A stretch of DNA of 64,000 nucleotides from Microvelia longipes (GCA_018340805.1 JACMZG010001870.1:46596309-46660308); one strand, 5' to 3'; positions 22,540 through 35,136 are shown, counted from the first letter of the stretch. Numbers and translations are program-made. Notes: a model not told the origin generated them from the sequence alone.

Positions 22540-22616
22540 ATAAAATCAAAAACAAATTTAATGTTTCTTGAAATTAGCTGTTTCCTATTAGTCGCGTACA
22601 AAACTTGCAGAGGACA

Positions 22617-23394
22617 TTTTTACTTTTCCTCATTTATACCGTAGGTATATTGGAAAAGTATTGTGTTTGCAAAAAACCCGAAACCGGGATGAAACCGGAA
22701 TTATCCGTTTCAGTTGATTTAAAGGCTTCCTGAGTGGTTTTCTCAATGTTGTCTGTCTGAATGTATTTGTGTGTGTGTGTCTGTTATCATCAAATGACTT
22801 GTGTACGATTTAAAAAAAATTGTAAAAAAAATGGAAAATGGTCCAATTGAGCTGAAATTTAGTACAAGTGTATACCTTTACCTATTAATAGGTACACAAA
22901 GTTTCGTTTTAATACGACAAGTATATCGATGATTTTTGTTTGATCATTAAAATTATACAACATCGAGCGTGGTCAGTGCCTGGATAAATGACCACTGGGA
23001 ATTAAACAAATGTCTTTTTATCTTAAGACGACGAAGCGAGTCCGAAGACGAGTTGCAGTATTAATTTAACGATTTGTATTTCTGAGGACGTGCGAAGCAA
23101 GTCCGAAGACGGGTTGCAGTATTAATTAACGATTTGTATTTTGGGACGAGCTAAGCGGTTTTGGTATTAATTTACGATGTTAGGACGAGCTAAGCGAGTC
23201 CGAAGACGAGTTGCAGTATTAATTTAACGATTGTATTCTGAGGACGAGCTAAGCGAGCGAAGACGAGTTGCAGTTAATTTAACGACTTGTATTTCTGAGG
23301 ACGAGCTAAGCGAGTCCAAAGCAGGGAGGATGAGCGCAGCGAATCCAAAGTGATGCGGGAAAGTTCCGAGGTACCCCGTACCCGATTTTTCTGT
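22617..23394 (+). mobile_element. Family D element, copy D1, with an amplified 3' part
   Basis: The left end is TTTTACTTTTCCTCATTTAT and the right end CGAGGTACCCCGTACCCGAT. The 3' third contains about five tandem copies of a roughly 60-bp unit with GACGAGCTAAGCGAGTCCGA and GAGTTGCAGTATTAATTTAA. It is non-coding. Confidence 0.8.
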
Positions 23395-23699
23395 TAATTT
23401 TGCCATTTTGCTAATACCATTACCTTTGTTGTAGTTATCTGATTTTGATGAATAAAAACTTGATTCTTTTATCATTTAAGATATATTTTCAAATCATTTG
23501 ATTTGAAGCAGTTCAAAACGAGTCACGTTTTTTCAGGTCCGGTTCCTGGAATATGAGGCCTTATTGCTTTATCCGAAAACTATTCTTCAAAACTTATTAA
23601 AACACGGTAGCAAAAGATAGTAAAAGATATCTATCCCTAAATGAACCTGGGTTAAGGCATAATTCAGGACCCTCGATTGTAGTTTATATTAAATATATA

Positions 23700-23975
23700 T
23701 GTTTTTGCCCTATGGCTTCGAAAGCAGGAAAGCCTGGTCTGGCAGTAGGGCACGTGTTGTATCTAGTTGAACCTAGAAACCTTAAAGTAAAAATTGCAGC
23801 TCTTCTGTTGATTAGACGTAAAATTCCTGCACTAGGACTCATAAGGCGATGAGTGTTCTATCCCTTAGATAGAACACTGTCTTCTATTCTAAGGGAGTCA
23901 GTAAAAAGGGCCCAACAAGACGGCCTACTTGCTAGGTCTTTCGCCTCTCCCTAATTACTACCACTATACCTGCTA
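23700..23975 (+). mobile_element. LINE 3'-end fragment (GGGCCCAACA...GGCCTACTTGC family)
   Basis: It shares AAAAAGGGCCCAAC and CGGCCTACTTGC near its end with the fragments at 17.9 kb and 51.6 kb, and GGGCACGTGTT upstream with the 51.4-kb copy. It ends close to the TA microsatellite that begins at 23981. Confidence 0.6.
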
Positions 23976-23979
23976 TATA

Positions 23980-24209
<230 letters not shown>

Positions 24210-24649
24210 ATATACATTTATTTACATTACAATAATGTACTGTTAAAAAGTACCTCTTGCTTGAGGTCCTAAAAATGACCTGCGCCGTAAGAGGGAGCTC
24301 TACGCAAACACACGCACTTTCATTGTCTTCCTTTATATGAATATTTCTGATTTTTATTATGTTTAGTATTATTAAATTGAATTAATATTATAAATATACA
24401 TACACACTTATTAAAACGTTGTGGTTAGTTAGACTAAATAATGGGGTTAAGGGGGTTAGTATTTTTAGAATCACTTTTTAGTTTGTAGGTTAGTATGAGA
24501 AAATTATTAGTAAAATTTTACATTATTATTATAATAAAGAAAATAAAATTGTAAATAATTATTAAATATTATTATGTTGTTATTAAAATATATGATTAAA
24601 TTATTATTTTTATGTACATTATTAAATCTTATTGTCGTATAATATATAT

Positions 24650-24730
<81 letters not shown>

Positions 24731-24735
24731 ATAAT

Positions 24736-24767
<32 letters not shown>

Positions 24768-24773
24768 GCACAC

Positions 24774-24830
<57 letters not shown>

Positions 24831-25090
24831 ATATATATACATATACATACACATACACACATACATAAATACATATATCTATATATTTATTATATATTAT
24901 TATTATACATTATATTATGCATTACATTATATGCCATATTTTATCATATTATTATAAACCATAGAATTTTGTATATATTTAATTTTCAAGTCTTTAAGTT
25001 ATCAATAAAATGCTGTTTGACTGCTTTCTTAAATGTTTCTATTTTATTAATTTGTTTTAGACGGGTAGGTAAGTTGTTGTGAAGTACTAT
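24210..25090 (-). mobile_element. LINE fragment R2, same family as R1
   Basis: At 24249-24305 the 3' UTR hairpin region (GAGGTCCTAAAAATGACCT, then GCGCCGTAAGAGGGAG) matches 2408-2460. At 24990-25085 the minus strand encodes NNLPTRLKQINKIETFKKAV, the same C-terminus as R1. A long (TA)n expansion at 24647-24842 and TACA repeats lie in the UTR between. Confidence 0.75.
24647..24860. repeat. (TA)n/(TACA)n microsatellite inside LINE R2
   Basis: TA tracts flank CATACATACATACATACATA. Frames on both strands stay open because of the repeat. Confidence 0.95.
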
Positions 25091-26696
25091 ATATATACAT
25101 ACATACTCTTTAGAACTGTAGAATACAATGAACCCTAAAATACCATATATTTGGGGAATTTTGATACAACTAGGTAATGAAATAACAGAGATGAGTTGTT
25201 CTAACTGAATATAAAATCTCTAAACGGAAAGTTTATTTATGAACAAGGAATTAATTCAAAAAGAGAAAAATGTCAACCAGGAAAAGACAAATAATAAAAT
25301 TAAAGGGAAAATGGATGCTCTTTTTTCCGAAAGAAATTAGTTGAAGAGATAAAATAGGAGAATGGCGAAGATGAGGAGAGACAAAGGAAGGAATCGAATG
25401 GGAAACGAATGAAAGAGAGGGTGGCCGAAGGATGAGGAGAACAAACTGCGGAGGACAGGATGAATGGTGAGGGTAGAAGGAGAAACGACAAATATGATTG
25501 AAGGAGGAATAGGAGCGACTATAGAATGGAGAGAGAGGGAATACGACAGACAGGATGGGAGGAGAAAAAGGTAGAAAATTAATAAATCATAGATTTTATC
25601 TAATTGACATCTCCTTGATTCATTTTTCTTTGAGTGATAAATCATTTATTTCTTATTGTTATGACGCCGATTTCTTGATTAAATATCTACCTTCTAAATG
25701 AGGGATGGGATGCTAAAATTACAACCTCTAAACCTTCGTTCCGTTCGTTATTAAAAGCATTCGTCATAATACAAAATGATGACATAAATGAAGTTATGTC
25801 ACCATAACATGGTTAAGTTAAAAGATGGGGTACTTCATTCTGCAAAAAAAAAACGAAAACGCTAGAGGAACTTACCATTAAACTAAAAGTGATGTAAGGT
25901 AGTCATTTAGAGGGATAGAAGGTTGAAGATGGTGAGGAAGTCTACTTAGTCTACGAGTATCCTGTGTAAATAAAAAATGACTCCGTATCTTTTGTTTAAT
26001 TTTAATTAAGCTTACATCTGTTTTTATCTGCCAGGATTGTTAAATTTTATTCATTTTTGAGAAATGAATTTTTCAAAATTAAGGAGGCTTCGACAGTGAA
26101 ATACTTAATGCGTAGGTATATGAGTAAGTACGACAAAGAATAAGTTAAAAGAAACGAAAAATCTACTGCCAACAGGCCTTTGCAGGACAGCTTTCGATCC
26201 AAATATCCAAGTAAGTACACATAAAACAGAATAAATATCTTAAATCTAAGTGAGACGATAACACGATCCGCAAACCGTCCGCCGATAATAAGAAATACGT
26301 GAAAGCCGTCAATGATAAACTACAGCTTCAAATGAAGCGATCGCTAACCTGACTTGGTTATCCAACAATTGGTCTGGTAGATAAAATCATGTAAGTTCTA
26401 ACAAATTGCTTTAGCACTGTTTAAAAAGTTTTCGTCATATCACCAAATAGAACAAAAGCAACAAAAGTCAATTGAAAGACGAATAAATTGGGTAAAACCA
26501 CGAAAAACAAAAGACGTAGGTGCAAAAGCTGGCAATTCTGAGATTCCACAGGTGGTTTGATGAAAAGATTAACGAATCTGAACAGCTAATGGAAATGTAT
26601 GCATAAAATTTAAATTTAAGCTGAACTGGCAGCCAAAAAGCGGAGGCGGTTATTAAGTTGGCAACACTGATGTTGAAAAGAAAACATGTCTGGAAG
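25091..26696. other. Unassigned DNA with a purine-rich tract
   Basis: From about 25260 to 25575 the plus strand is strongly purine-biased (GGAGAATGGCGAAGATGAGG and similar). Minus frames of 102 and 63 codons through it (25337-25645, 25300-25491) are Ser/Leu/Pro/Phe-rich, as expected from a pyrimidine-rich strand, and not convincing genes. Nothing was recognised at 25600-26690. Confidence 0.45.
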
Positions 26697-26969
26697 CATA
26701 GAGGTATTACTAGAGGGGGTTAAATATGAAACATCGAAAATGTATCCTGATAACCTTCAATTTATAAATCAAATAATCAGTACAAAATTACAATTACCAA
26801 TAACATATATTTGCAGGAAACCGAGATCAATTTATTAATTATAACCTTAACTCACTCTTGCAGGAGGTTTCAATGATGTTATACAAAGCCTCTGAGAGCC
26901 CCAAATAGATGTTTCAGGCCCCTCAATGTATTTAGATAAGCTATGCCCCCTCTAGTATATATATCTATG
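26697..26969 (-). mobile_element. Family A element, copy A5
   Basis: An internally shortened A element in reverse orientation. TCTGGAAG lies at 26689-26696 on its left and at 26970-26977 on its right, a perfect 8-bp TSD. Confidence 0.9.
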
Positions 26970-26977
26970 TCTGGAAG

Positions 26978-27286
26978 CATAGAGATATATACTAGAGGGA
27001 GCATAGCCTCAATACATTGAGAGGCCTGAAACATCTTTTTGAGGCTCTTAGGGGCTCTGTGTAACCTTATTGAAACCTCTTCCAAGAGTGAACTAAAGGT
27101 TGTAATAAATCAATTGATTTTGGCTTCCGGCACATTGTTCGAGTTTGAGTTTTGATTTATATTTTTAAGGTTCTACTATATAAGTTACTGTAATTCTGTA
27201 CTGATTATTTGCAAAGGTGGTCAGGTTACTTTTTCGATGTTTCAAAATTTATCCTATAGGGCCCCTCTAGTAATAATATCTCTATG
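26978..27286 (+). mobile_element. Family A element, copy A6
   Basis: A full-length A element in forward orientation. It shares the middle TCTGGAAG with A5 and has the same octamer again at 27287-27294. Three identical octamers therefore bracket two oppositely oriented elements. Confidence 0.92.
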
Positions 27287-27294
27287 TCTGGAAG

Positions 27295-28160
27295 AGATCA
27301 GGTTATAACAGGTTGTCTTGTAAAAAAAAGTTACGAAAAACGGAGACAAAATCATGGAAAAAATGGACGGAAACAGATAACAAAATATAAATGAAATAAT
27401 AAGTGGTGAAAGAATAATGACAAGAAAAAGGATAACATAACAAGGTAAACCAAAACAAGGGACAAATTTAGACAAAACTTAACAACTGCTGCTGTTTAAA
27501 AAAAATGTTATTAGTCGTTTATTTGAGAACTCACTCAATAAATACCAAATTATACTTATACGTCTGCATTTATAAAATACGTCTGTAAGCTAAGCATCCA
27601 GAGTATGTATAGTAAGTATTACTTACTAGTAGAATATAACTAGTAAGTATATACTTATAGTTAAGCTTATAACGTTTCTAACAGCTAGCTAAGAATACAA
27701 ACAAATGAAACGACTTTAAATTGTACTAACTTTAATTTAAGAGGTTATGCTATATTTGCAATACTAATAAGTCATGCGGATCGCGTCTAATATTGAGTTC
27801 GAAAGGCACCACTTAAAAATATTCTTTCATATCTCAGTTTAAAACCCCTTGTGAGCCATTCTATTCGCTTGTTTGTCTAATTTATGTGAATCGTAATCTT
27901 ATTAATTATCCCCCCCCGCACCGTTAGTAGTGTTTTATTAGAAAACTACAGAACAGAAAACATTTTTAGGGGGTGAAATACATTGATGTTGACTAATAGA
28001 GACCAAGTTATGTTTGATTTCACCGACAAATAATTACTTTCAAAAAGCCAGTTTTTTTTTTATTTTCCGGCTAATTTATGTCCAAACAAAGTATAAAAAG
28101 TAAAAGTTCTTCGTTTTTTAGGCTTTTTTAGTTTTTTTTACGTGGTTTGCTTTAATGTTC
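27295..28160. other. Unassigned AT-rich DNA
   Basis: A minus frame of 73 codons (27254-27475) has a hydrophobic translation without family resemblance and overlaps the end of A6. CTAGTAAGTATATACTTA near 27640 is a local repeat. Nothing else was recognised. Confidence 0.4.
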
Positions 28161-28165
28161 TTTTT

Positions 28166-28488
28166 AACTCTTTTTACTTTTCCTCATTTATACCGTAGGT
28201 ATGTAGGAAAAGTATTGTGCAATAAAAAAAATCCGAAACCGGGATGAAACCAGAATTGTCCGTTTTAGGCATTTTTAAGTCCTCCTGAGTGGTTTTTGCA
28301 AAGTTCTCTCTCTGTATGTGTGTGTCTTCTATCATCGTAGCTCCTCAGTGTAGTTATACGAGTGAGTAAGAATTTTGTTTGTGTCTGTTACCATCGTAGT
28401 GCCCAGTGTATTTATGCTTGAGAGTTGAAATTTTGTACAAAATTCAGTCTACCGCTGTAATTGTGCTATTCGGAAAATTCGGTATTTT
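28166..28488 (+). mobile_element. Family D 5' part, copy D2
   Basis: It starts TTTTACTTTTCCTCATTTAT and runs through CCGAAACCGGGATGAAACC to GTGCTATTCGGAAAAT, where it joins a minisatellite. Confidence 0.8.
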
Positions 28489-28695
28489 AAATGTTTTATT
28501 AGCTCTGAAGTGTTAATATATTTTGAATAAAGGTCGGTCATTTAAATGTTTAATTGGCTCTGAAGTGTTAATATATGATGAATAAATGTCGGTCATTTAA
28601 ATGTTTTATTGGCTCTGAAGTGTTAATATATGATGAATAAATGTCGGTCATTTAAATGTTTAATTGGCTCTGAAGTGATAATACATGTTGAATTA
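28489..28695. repeat. Minisatellite, about 55-bp unit
   Basis: About four units of TTAAATGTTTTATTGGCTCT plus GAAGTGTTAATATATGATGA plus ATAAATGTCGGTCA. It begins where the D2 fragment stops. Confidence 0.9.
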
Positions 28696-29320
28696 GACTT
28701 TTTCTTGTTACATATCCTGCGTTTTGCGCCTTTTACTATAACATTGCTTGTTTGATTTTTCTTTATCTCATAATACGCTAATTGGGTCGATAAGGTTTCC
28801 TTATCGCGTCATCCCTTTTATTAAAAACCCTTGTGTAAAAAATTGCAAACCTTCTTCCTCTTATTATAGGATATAAGATTGTAAAACCATATTTATTTTG
28901 TATCTTTATTGTTTGATCATAGATTTAAACATTGACAATAGATAGAATATTCTACTTGTTGTTACTCGACCAAATACACTACTTCAAGTACTGTTGACAG
29001 TTTGTGTATATTTATACCCAATGTATACACTTATGTATAGCAGTGTACGTAAGGCTCACGTGTATTTACACTCAAAACTTTGAAGTGTTTTAGTGTATCC
29101 TTCATACTTTTAACTACGCGTGGAATAGTGTGTGCGTTTACACATTATCACGATAAAAGTGTGTATGTGTAACACATACTCTTTACGTCACGGTGTGTGT
29201 AACACTACGTATAAAACATAATTTCATATAATACATAATGACAATGTTTGAAATATATTCTCTCACAAGAGCTATTGTTATTTTTGCTTAACAAGCAGTT
29301 ATTGTTACTCGTTTTCTTTT
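28696..29320. other. Unassigned DNA
   Basis: Several GTGTATNTTTACAC-like short inverted segments lie at 28990-29210. No coding sequence or array was found. Confidence 0.4.
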
Positions 29321-29429
29321 TAGCGAATTTCCTTTGGGATAAATGCGCTAATGGGATAGGCGTCAAGGCGGGTGGCGAAAATTCGTTTCAAAGGCCCAAC
29401 AACCACATAAAATAAGTGTCTCGAAACTT

Positions 29430-29622
<193 letters not shown>

Positions 29623-30295
29623 ATTTCTAGTGAACACGCTATCTTCCAATCAAACTTTGTTCAAAAATCCACCTTGGTGAGGAATGAACAAAAATGAACC
29701 TTATTAAAAACCAGGTTTTTGTGACGTCATTTACCGTGCTTTGTTTATTGGGGCGCAGAATCGAATAAAACCGGAATTGATCATTGACTACTTAGTGACT
29801 AAAACGTCGGAAATACCGTCGTAAATAACAGAAAACCAAAATAAATGTTAGTAAAAATGATTTTAATTAGGGTATTGTTTTAATGTTCATTTGGCGTGCC
29901 AAGTCGTGGTTTAGAGTTTATACGACCAAAAACTCGAAAAACCAAAAATTTAAAAAAGGCTGAATGTAAAAAACAAATCATACTTTGAAAAATCCATGTA
30001 AATTAATAGACAAGTAAAACTGCTACTGTTCCAACTATGGAACATGAACCTAAGCAAGAATTGGATTCTTGGGAAAGAAAGAAATATTTCGAAGGAAATT
30101 CGCCCGGCTTACGCAGCGCGCCGGGCTCCGTAAGCCCGTGACTAGTTTTTCAGTACTCCCTTGCTTTTCTCTTACTCCAGTTTAATATCGTTATACTTTC
30201 TCAGATGATTTTCTTTGCAAACTTAGATCTAATATAAAAAAATATTATGCGATTTAAGGAGTTAATTTTAAGGAATCAAAAGGAAATTAGGTAAT
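29623..30295. other. Unassigned DNA with a family-K-like end
   Basis: GAAGGAAATTCGCCCGGC near 30090 and GCGAATTTCCTTTGGG near 29322 face each other and resemble K-family ends at 42.9-43.5 kb, so 29322-30110 may be a degraded K element interrupted by the microsatellite. CGCGCCGGGC near 30115 is a small GC-rich hairpin. Confidence 0.4.
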
Positions 30296-30299
30296 GAGA

Positions 30300-31075
30300 C
30301 ATCACTAACAGTAAATAATAACACAAGCTTTTAATAAAATTTTAAGTCAAATGTCACCAACAGTTATTAATAACACAAGCTTTTAAGTCAAATGACACCA
30401 ACAGTTATTAATAACACAAACTTTTAATAAAATTTTAAGTCAAATGTCACCAACAGTTATTAATAAAACTTTTAATGAACTTTTAAGTCAAATGTCACCA
30501 ACAGTTATTAATAACACAAACCCTTTAATAAACTTTTAAGTCAAATGTCACCAACAGTTATTAATAAAACTTTTAATAAACTTTTAAGTCAAATGTCACC
30601 AACAGTTATTAATAACACAAACCTTTAATAAACTTTTAAGTCAAATGTCACCAACAGTTATTAATAAAACTTTTAATAAACTTTTAAGTCAAATGTCACC
30701 AACAGTTATTAATAACACAAACTTTTAATAAAATTTTAAGTCAAATGTCACCAACAGTTATAATTATATTAATTAGTTAAAAATTTTAATAAACTTTTAA
30801 GTCAAATGTCACCAACAGTTATTAATAAAACTTTTAATAAACTTTTAAGTCAAATGTCACCAACAGTTATTAATAACACAAACCTTTAATAAACTTTTAA
30901 GTCAAATGTCACCAACAGTTATTAATAACACAAACTTTTAATAAAATTTTAAGTTAAATGTCACCAGCAGTTAATAATAACTTAAATTTTTTGTAAAATT
31001 TTAAGTCAGATTTTACCAAGAGTTATTAATAACACAAGCTTTTAATAATATTTTATGTCAGATTTCATTAACAGT
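30300..31075. repeat. Minisatellite, about 48-52-bp unit
   Basis: About 14 units of TTTTAAGTCAAATGTCACCA plus ACAGTTATTAATAA, alternating between versions with and without an ACACAAAC insert. Units decay toward the right edge. It is directly followed by family-C element C5. Confidence 0.95.
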
Positions 31076-31082
31076 TATTAAT

Positions 31083-32430
31083 GTATAACACACGACTAAA
31101 ATGAGTTGACAGCCCGCTAAAATCTTAATGCTTTCAGTCCCCTTTTTAAGCAAAAATCTCTTTTTTTAATTAACAAAAAAAATCGGGTACGGGTTACCTC
31201 GGAAATTTTCCTCATTACATCAGATTCGCTTTGCTCGTCCTCAGAAGCACAAGTCGTTAAATATATACTGCAATACGCATTCAGACTCGCTTCGCTCGTC
31301 CTCAAATAGTAAATACATTTATTTCATTCCCAGTGGTCCCCCATCCAGGCATTGAATACGCTGGATTCTACTTAACTTTTATGATCCACCAAAAATCATA
31401 GATAGCCATGTTGTATTATATCGAAACTTAGTACACTTATTTATTACGTCAAAGGGTACACTTGTACCAAATTTCAACGTGGAATATTTTCCGATTTTTA
31501 CATTTTTTTAAACAAAGTATACATATCGTTCGATAAAAATTTAACTAATGCTGATAATGAGATGAAACATAGCACATTTGCCAATGACACATGCGTGCCA
31601 AATTTTAATCAGATTCCATCATTTTTCCGCGTTTTATGATTTTTCGTAATTTTTTTTGAGTCATTTTTGCGGGTTAATGAGGTCATAAAGAAATTATTTT
31701 CCGAATAGCTCAATTACAGCGGTAGACTGATATTTGTACAAAATTTCATCTCTCTAGCATAAATATACTGGGCGCTACGATGATAACAGACACACACACA
31801 TACCCACACACAGACAACTTTGCGAAAACCTCTCAGGAGTCCTTAAAAACACCTGAAACACATAATTCCGGTATCACGGTTTCGGATTTTTTTTGTAAAC
31901 ATAATACTTTTCCTATATACCTTTGGTATAAATGTAAAAACCTCTACTCTGGCAACACTGTAAGCCAGGTTATGTTTTGAATTTTATAATCCAATTTTAT
32001 TTTATATCATATTTATTATTTTAAAAAATTATTTCTTTACTTCTTAAGTAGGAATATTGTTGTATCTTCTAAAGTTACAAATTAAGTATTGCTTTAACTT
32101 TGAATTAAGTGGAGGTAAAGTTGTAAGTTACTCAATGCACAATGACGGGAAAATAAGCCAAGAATGGAGGACTAGAAAGTATTCATCGATTTCGTATCAT
32201 TGATGTATCCTTTCTAGTCTTCTATTCTTGAAAATAAGCGACGCAAGGTTGCAAATTTTTAAAACCAGTGTTGTATTTTTATGATTTTATTTACAAAAAA
32301 AGTAATTTCTTGTACCGAGGTTGGCATGAAGTGAAGGGGAAGGGGCTTGGTCGGTCTGAACCAATAAAATTCATTCCTTCACAGATTTTTGGCGCGCTGT
32401 CAACTGATTTTAGCCGTGTGTTCTATAATA
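31083..32430 (-). mobile_element. Family C long element, copy C5, interrupted by D3
   Basis: The left terminus ACACACGACTAAAATGAGTT and right terminus CAACTGATTTTAGCCGTGTG mirror each other. C sequence at 31083-31174 and about 31936-32430 is collinear with the reverse complement of C1. The gap holds a D element. Confidence 0.85.
31175..31935 (-). mobile_element. Family D element, copy D3, nested in C5
   Basis: It reads AATCGGGTACGGGTTACCTC at the left and ends with the mirror of the D left end near 31905-31930. It is a near full-length D of about 760 bp. A 62-codon frame at 31117-31305 straddles the C5/D3 junction and is not a gene. Confidence 0.85.
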
Positions 32431-32446
32431 ACACAACCTCGTTACT

Positions 32447-33100
32447 ATTCCTCATTTATATTGTAGGTTTATAGGAAATTATTGTGTTTGCAAAAAAATC
32501 CAGAACCGGGATAAAACCGGAATCGCAAAGTTGTCTATCTGTATATGTGTGTGTGTGTCTGTTATCACCGTAGCGCCCAGTATATTTATGCTAGAGAGTT
32601 GAAATTTTGTACAAAAATCAGTCTACCGCTTTAGTTGTGCTCTTCGGAAAATCATCTGTTTCTGACGTCATTAGCCCGCAAAAATGACAGCAAAAAGTTT
32701 GAAAAATAATAAAACGCGATAAAATGATGCGATCGGATTGAGATGTGGCACACATGTAGCCATGTATAGAACTATTATGTGCTAAGTTTCATTTCATTAT
32801 CATCATTAGTTCTATTTTTATCGAATGCCTTGTGTACGTTATTTAAAAAATTGTAAAAAGTTGGGAAATGGTCCAATTGAGTTGAAATTTGGTGCAAGTG
32901 TATATTATCGCCTAATAAATAAGTACACTAAGTTTTTTCAATACGACAAGTACATCCATAATTTTTGTTGTATCATAAAAATTAAGGAGCATTGAGCGCT
33001 GACCACAGTGCTGTATGGGCGACCGCTAAGAATGATACGGATGCATTTACTATCTGAGGACGAGCGAAGCGAATCCGATGTAATGAGGAGAAGTTCCTAT
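32447..33100 (+). mobile_element. Family D element, copy D4
   Basis: It starts near TATTCCTCATTTATATTGTA, passes GTATATTTATGCTAGAGAGT and GGTCCAATTGAGTTGAAATT, and ends with GAGGACGAGCGAAGCGAATC and GAGGAGAAGTTCC. Confidence 0.8.
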
Positions 33101-33174
33101 TTTATGCCTCTACTTGTTTTTATGCCTTCCGTACTTGATTTTGATTTATGATTTGAAAAGGGCTGGGGAATAGC

Positions 33175-34130
33175 GTTATTGTAGAAACTTATATCTTGAA
33201 TTTTCTATATAGTAGAAACTTTATATCTGAATTATCTAGCGTATTTAGTACTTATCTAGCGTATTGTAGAGAACTTTATATCTTGAATTTTATCTAGCGT
33301 ATTGTAGAAAACTTTTTATCTTGAATTTTATCTAGCGTATTGTAGAAAACTTTATATCTTGAATTTTATCTAGCGTATTGTAGTGAACTTTATATCTTGA
33401 ATTTTATCTAGCGTATTGTAGAAACTTTATATCTTGAATTTTATTAGCGTATTGTAGAAAACTTTTTATCTTGAATTTTATCTAGGTATTGTAGAAAACT
33501 TTATATCTTGAATTTTATCTAGCGTATTGTGAATCTTTATATCTAGCGTATTGTAGTGAACTTTAATTTTATCTAGCGTATTGTAGAAAACTCTATATCT
33601 TGAATTTTATATAGCGTATTGTAGAGAACTTTAAATCTTGAATTTTATCTAGCGTATTGTAGAAAACTTTTTATCTTGAATTTTATCTAGGTATTGTAGA
33701 AACTTTTTATCTTGAATTTTATCTAGCGTATTGTAGAAAACTTTATATCTTGAATTTTATCTAGCGTATTGTAGAGAACTTTATATCTTGAATTTTATAT
33801 AGCGTATTGTAGAGAACTTTAATCTTGAATTTTATCTAGCGTATTGTAGAAACTTTTTATCTTGAATTTTATCTAGCGTATTGTAGAAAACTTTATATCT
33901 TGAATTTATCTAGCGTATTGTAGAAACTTTATATCTTTGAATTTTATCTAGCGTATTGTAGAAAACCCTTTTTATCTTGAATTTTTTCTAGCGTATTGTA
34001 GAAAACTTTATCTTTGAATTTTATCTAGCGTATTGTAGAAACTTTATATCTTGAATTTTATCTAGCGTATTTTAGAGAACTTTATATCTTGAATTTTATA
34101 TAGCGTATTGTAGAGAACTTTATATCTTGA
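33175..34130. repeat. Minisatellite, about 39-bp unit
   Basis: About 23 units of TATCTAGCGTATTGTAGAAA plus ACTTTATATCTTGAATTTT, with frequent one- or two-base length variants and occasional partial units. It is the longest array in the window. Confidence 0.96.
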
Positions 34131-34407
34131 GAAAATTAATTAACTTAATTCTTCCTTACTATACTGACCTGTCCCCTAACAAAACCGAATATGAATTCCA
34201 TTGAATTAATGTTCATATGTTTGTTTTAGTTTACAGAGTGGGTAGAGAGCGCCACTGCAGGAGGGGACCCGCAAGTTGAAGGTAATTGCTTCATTTTTCT
34301 TTCCTTTTTCGTAAAACAAAAGGGGTCCTGCGGAAATCCCATGTGTATTGCTTCTATTCTTCCTTGTTTTATTTGTAATTCTATTATATGACGTCTTCCC
34401 ATCTATT
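34131..34407. other. Unassigned DNA
   Basis: No repeat copy or frame was recognised. GAGGGGACCCGCAAG and AAGGGGTCCTGCGG are a loose repeat. Confidence 0.4.
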
Positions 34408-34577
34408 TATAGTACGACGCACGGTTAAAATCAGTTGACAGCGCGGGAAAATAGTGTTGAGGAACAAATAAGGCCTGATTTGAAATTGAGTGCGTGGTTA
34501 AACATTCAGGGTTAATTTCATTGGCTCACTTGCATTATTATCCCACGCTGTCAACTGATTTTAGCTGTGTATCATAG
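34408..34577. mobile_element. Family C short element, copy C4
   Basis: About 170 bp, AGTACGACGCACGGTTAAAA to GATTTTAGCTGTGTATCATA, with the short-C interior GGAAAATAGTGTTGAGGAAC. Confidence 0.85.
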
Positions 34578-35021
34578 TGATTTCATCAACTTGATCTCAA
34601 GGCTCGCCGAAGCCCTTAATTTACGTTAAAGGCTATATAATTTACGGGACCCCATAATTTCCTGTCGGATCAGGATATTTGGCTAACCAGAGTGAAGGTA
34701 GGAAATTTTTAAAAAACCAACAATTTAAAAAATTGTTTACGATTTAGAAAAGTTCACGATTTAACAATTTAGAAAAGGTGAAGGGGGGGGGGGGGGGGTG
34801 AAAGGAGAAAAGGAAGTCTGCTCCCTATATAGGGATCCTGTGTAAGTAAATGGGAACCTCGTATCTTTTGTTTCAATTTAAAAACTATGATCACAGCTGT
34901 TAGCGAATTTTCATAATGAAAATGACGCTTATGAGGTTGTTCGGATGATGGAAGTTGAGGGTGGGAGTAGGTGGAATCGGTTCCTATTGGCTTCCTGATA
35001 ACAAAAATATATGTCCGAAAA
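34578..35021. other. Unassigned DNA with a 16-base G run
   Basis: G16 at 34783-34798 lies within a purine-rich segment. Nothing else was recognised. Confidence 0.5.
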
Positions 35022-35047
35022 AAGTATATATATATATATATATATTA

Positions 35048-35133
<86 letters not shown>
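35022..35133. repeat. (TA)n microsatellite
   Basis: About 110 bp of TA with TATTATA and TATAATA interruptions. Confidence 0.96.

Positions 35134-35136
<3 letters not shown>

Larger units (their letters stand above)
22188..23549. mobile_element. Family M long-TIR element, copy M2, with nested C and D
   Basis: The left end CCAGGAGCTAGTCCTGG and right end AGGTCCGGTTCCTGG mirror one another. M sequence matching the 49.5-kb copy (for example TTTCATATGATTGCGCA and CGCGTACAAAAC) surrounds a short C element (22363-22539) and a D element (about 22617-23394). Confidence 0.65.

Noticed and set aside
30300..34130. Regular arrays that might be mistaken for CRISPR
   Set aside because: Units follow one another without unique spacers, length varies unit by unit, and the context is eukaryotic; they are minisatellites.
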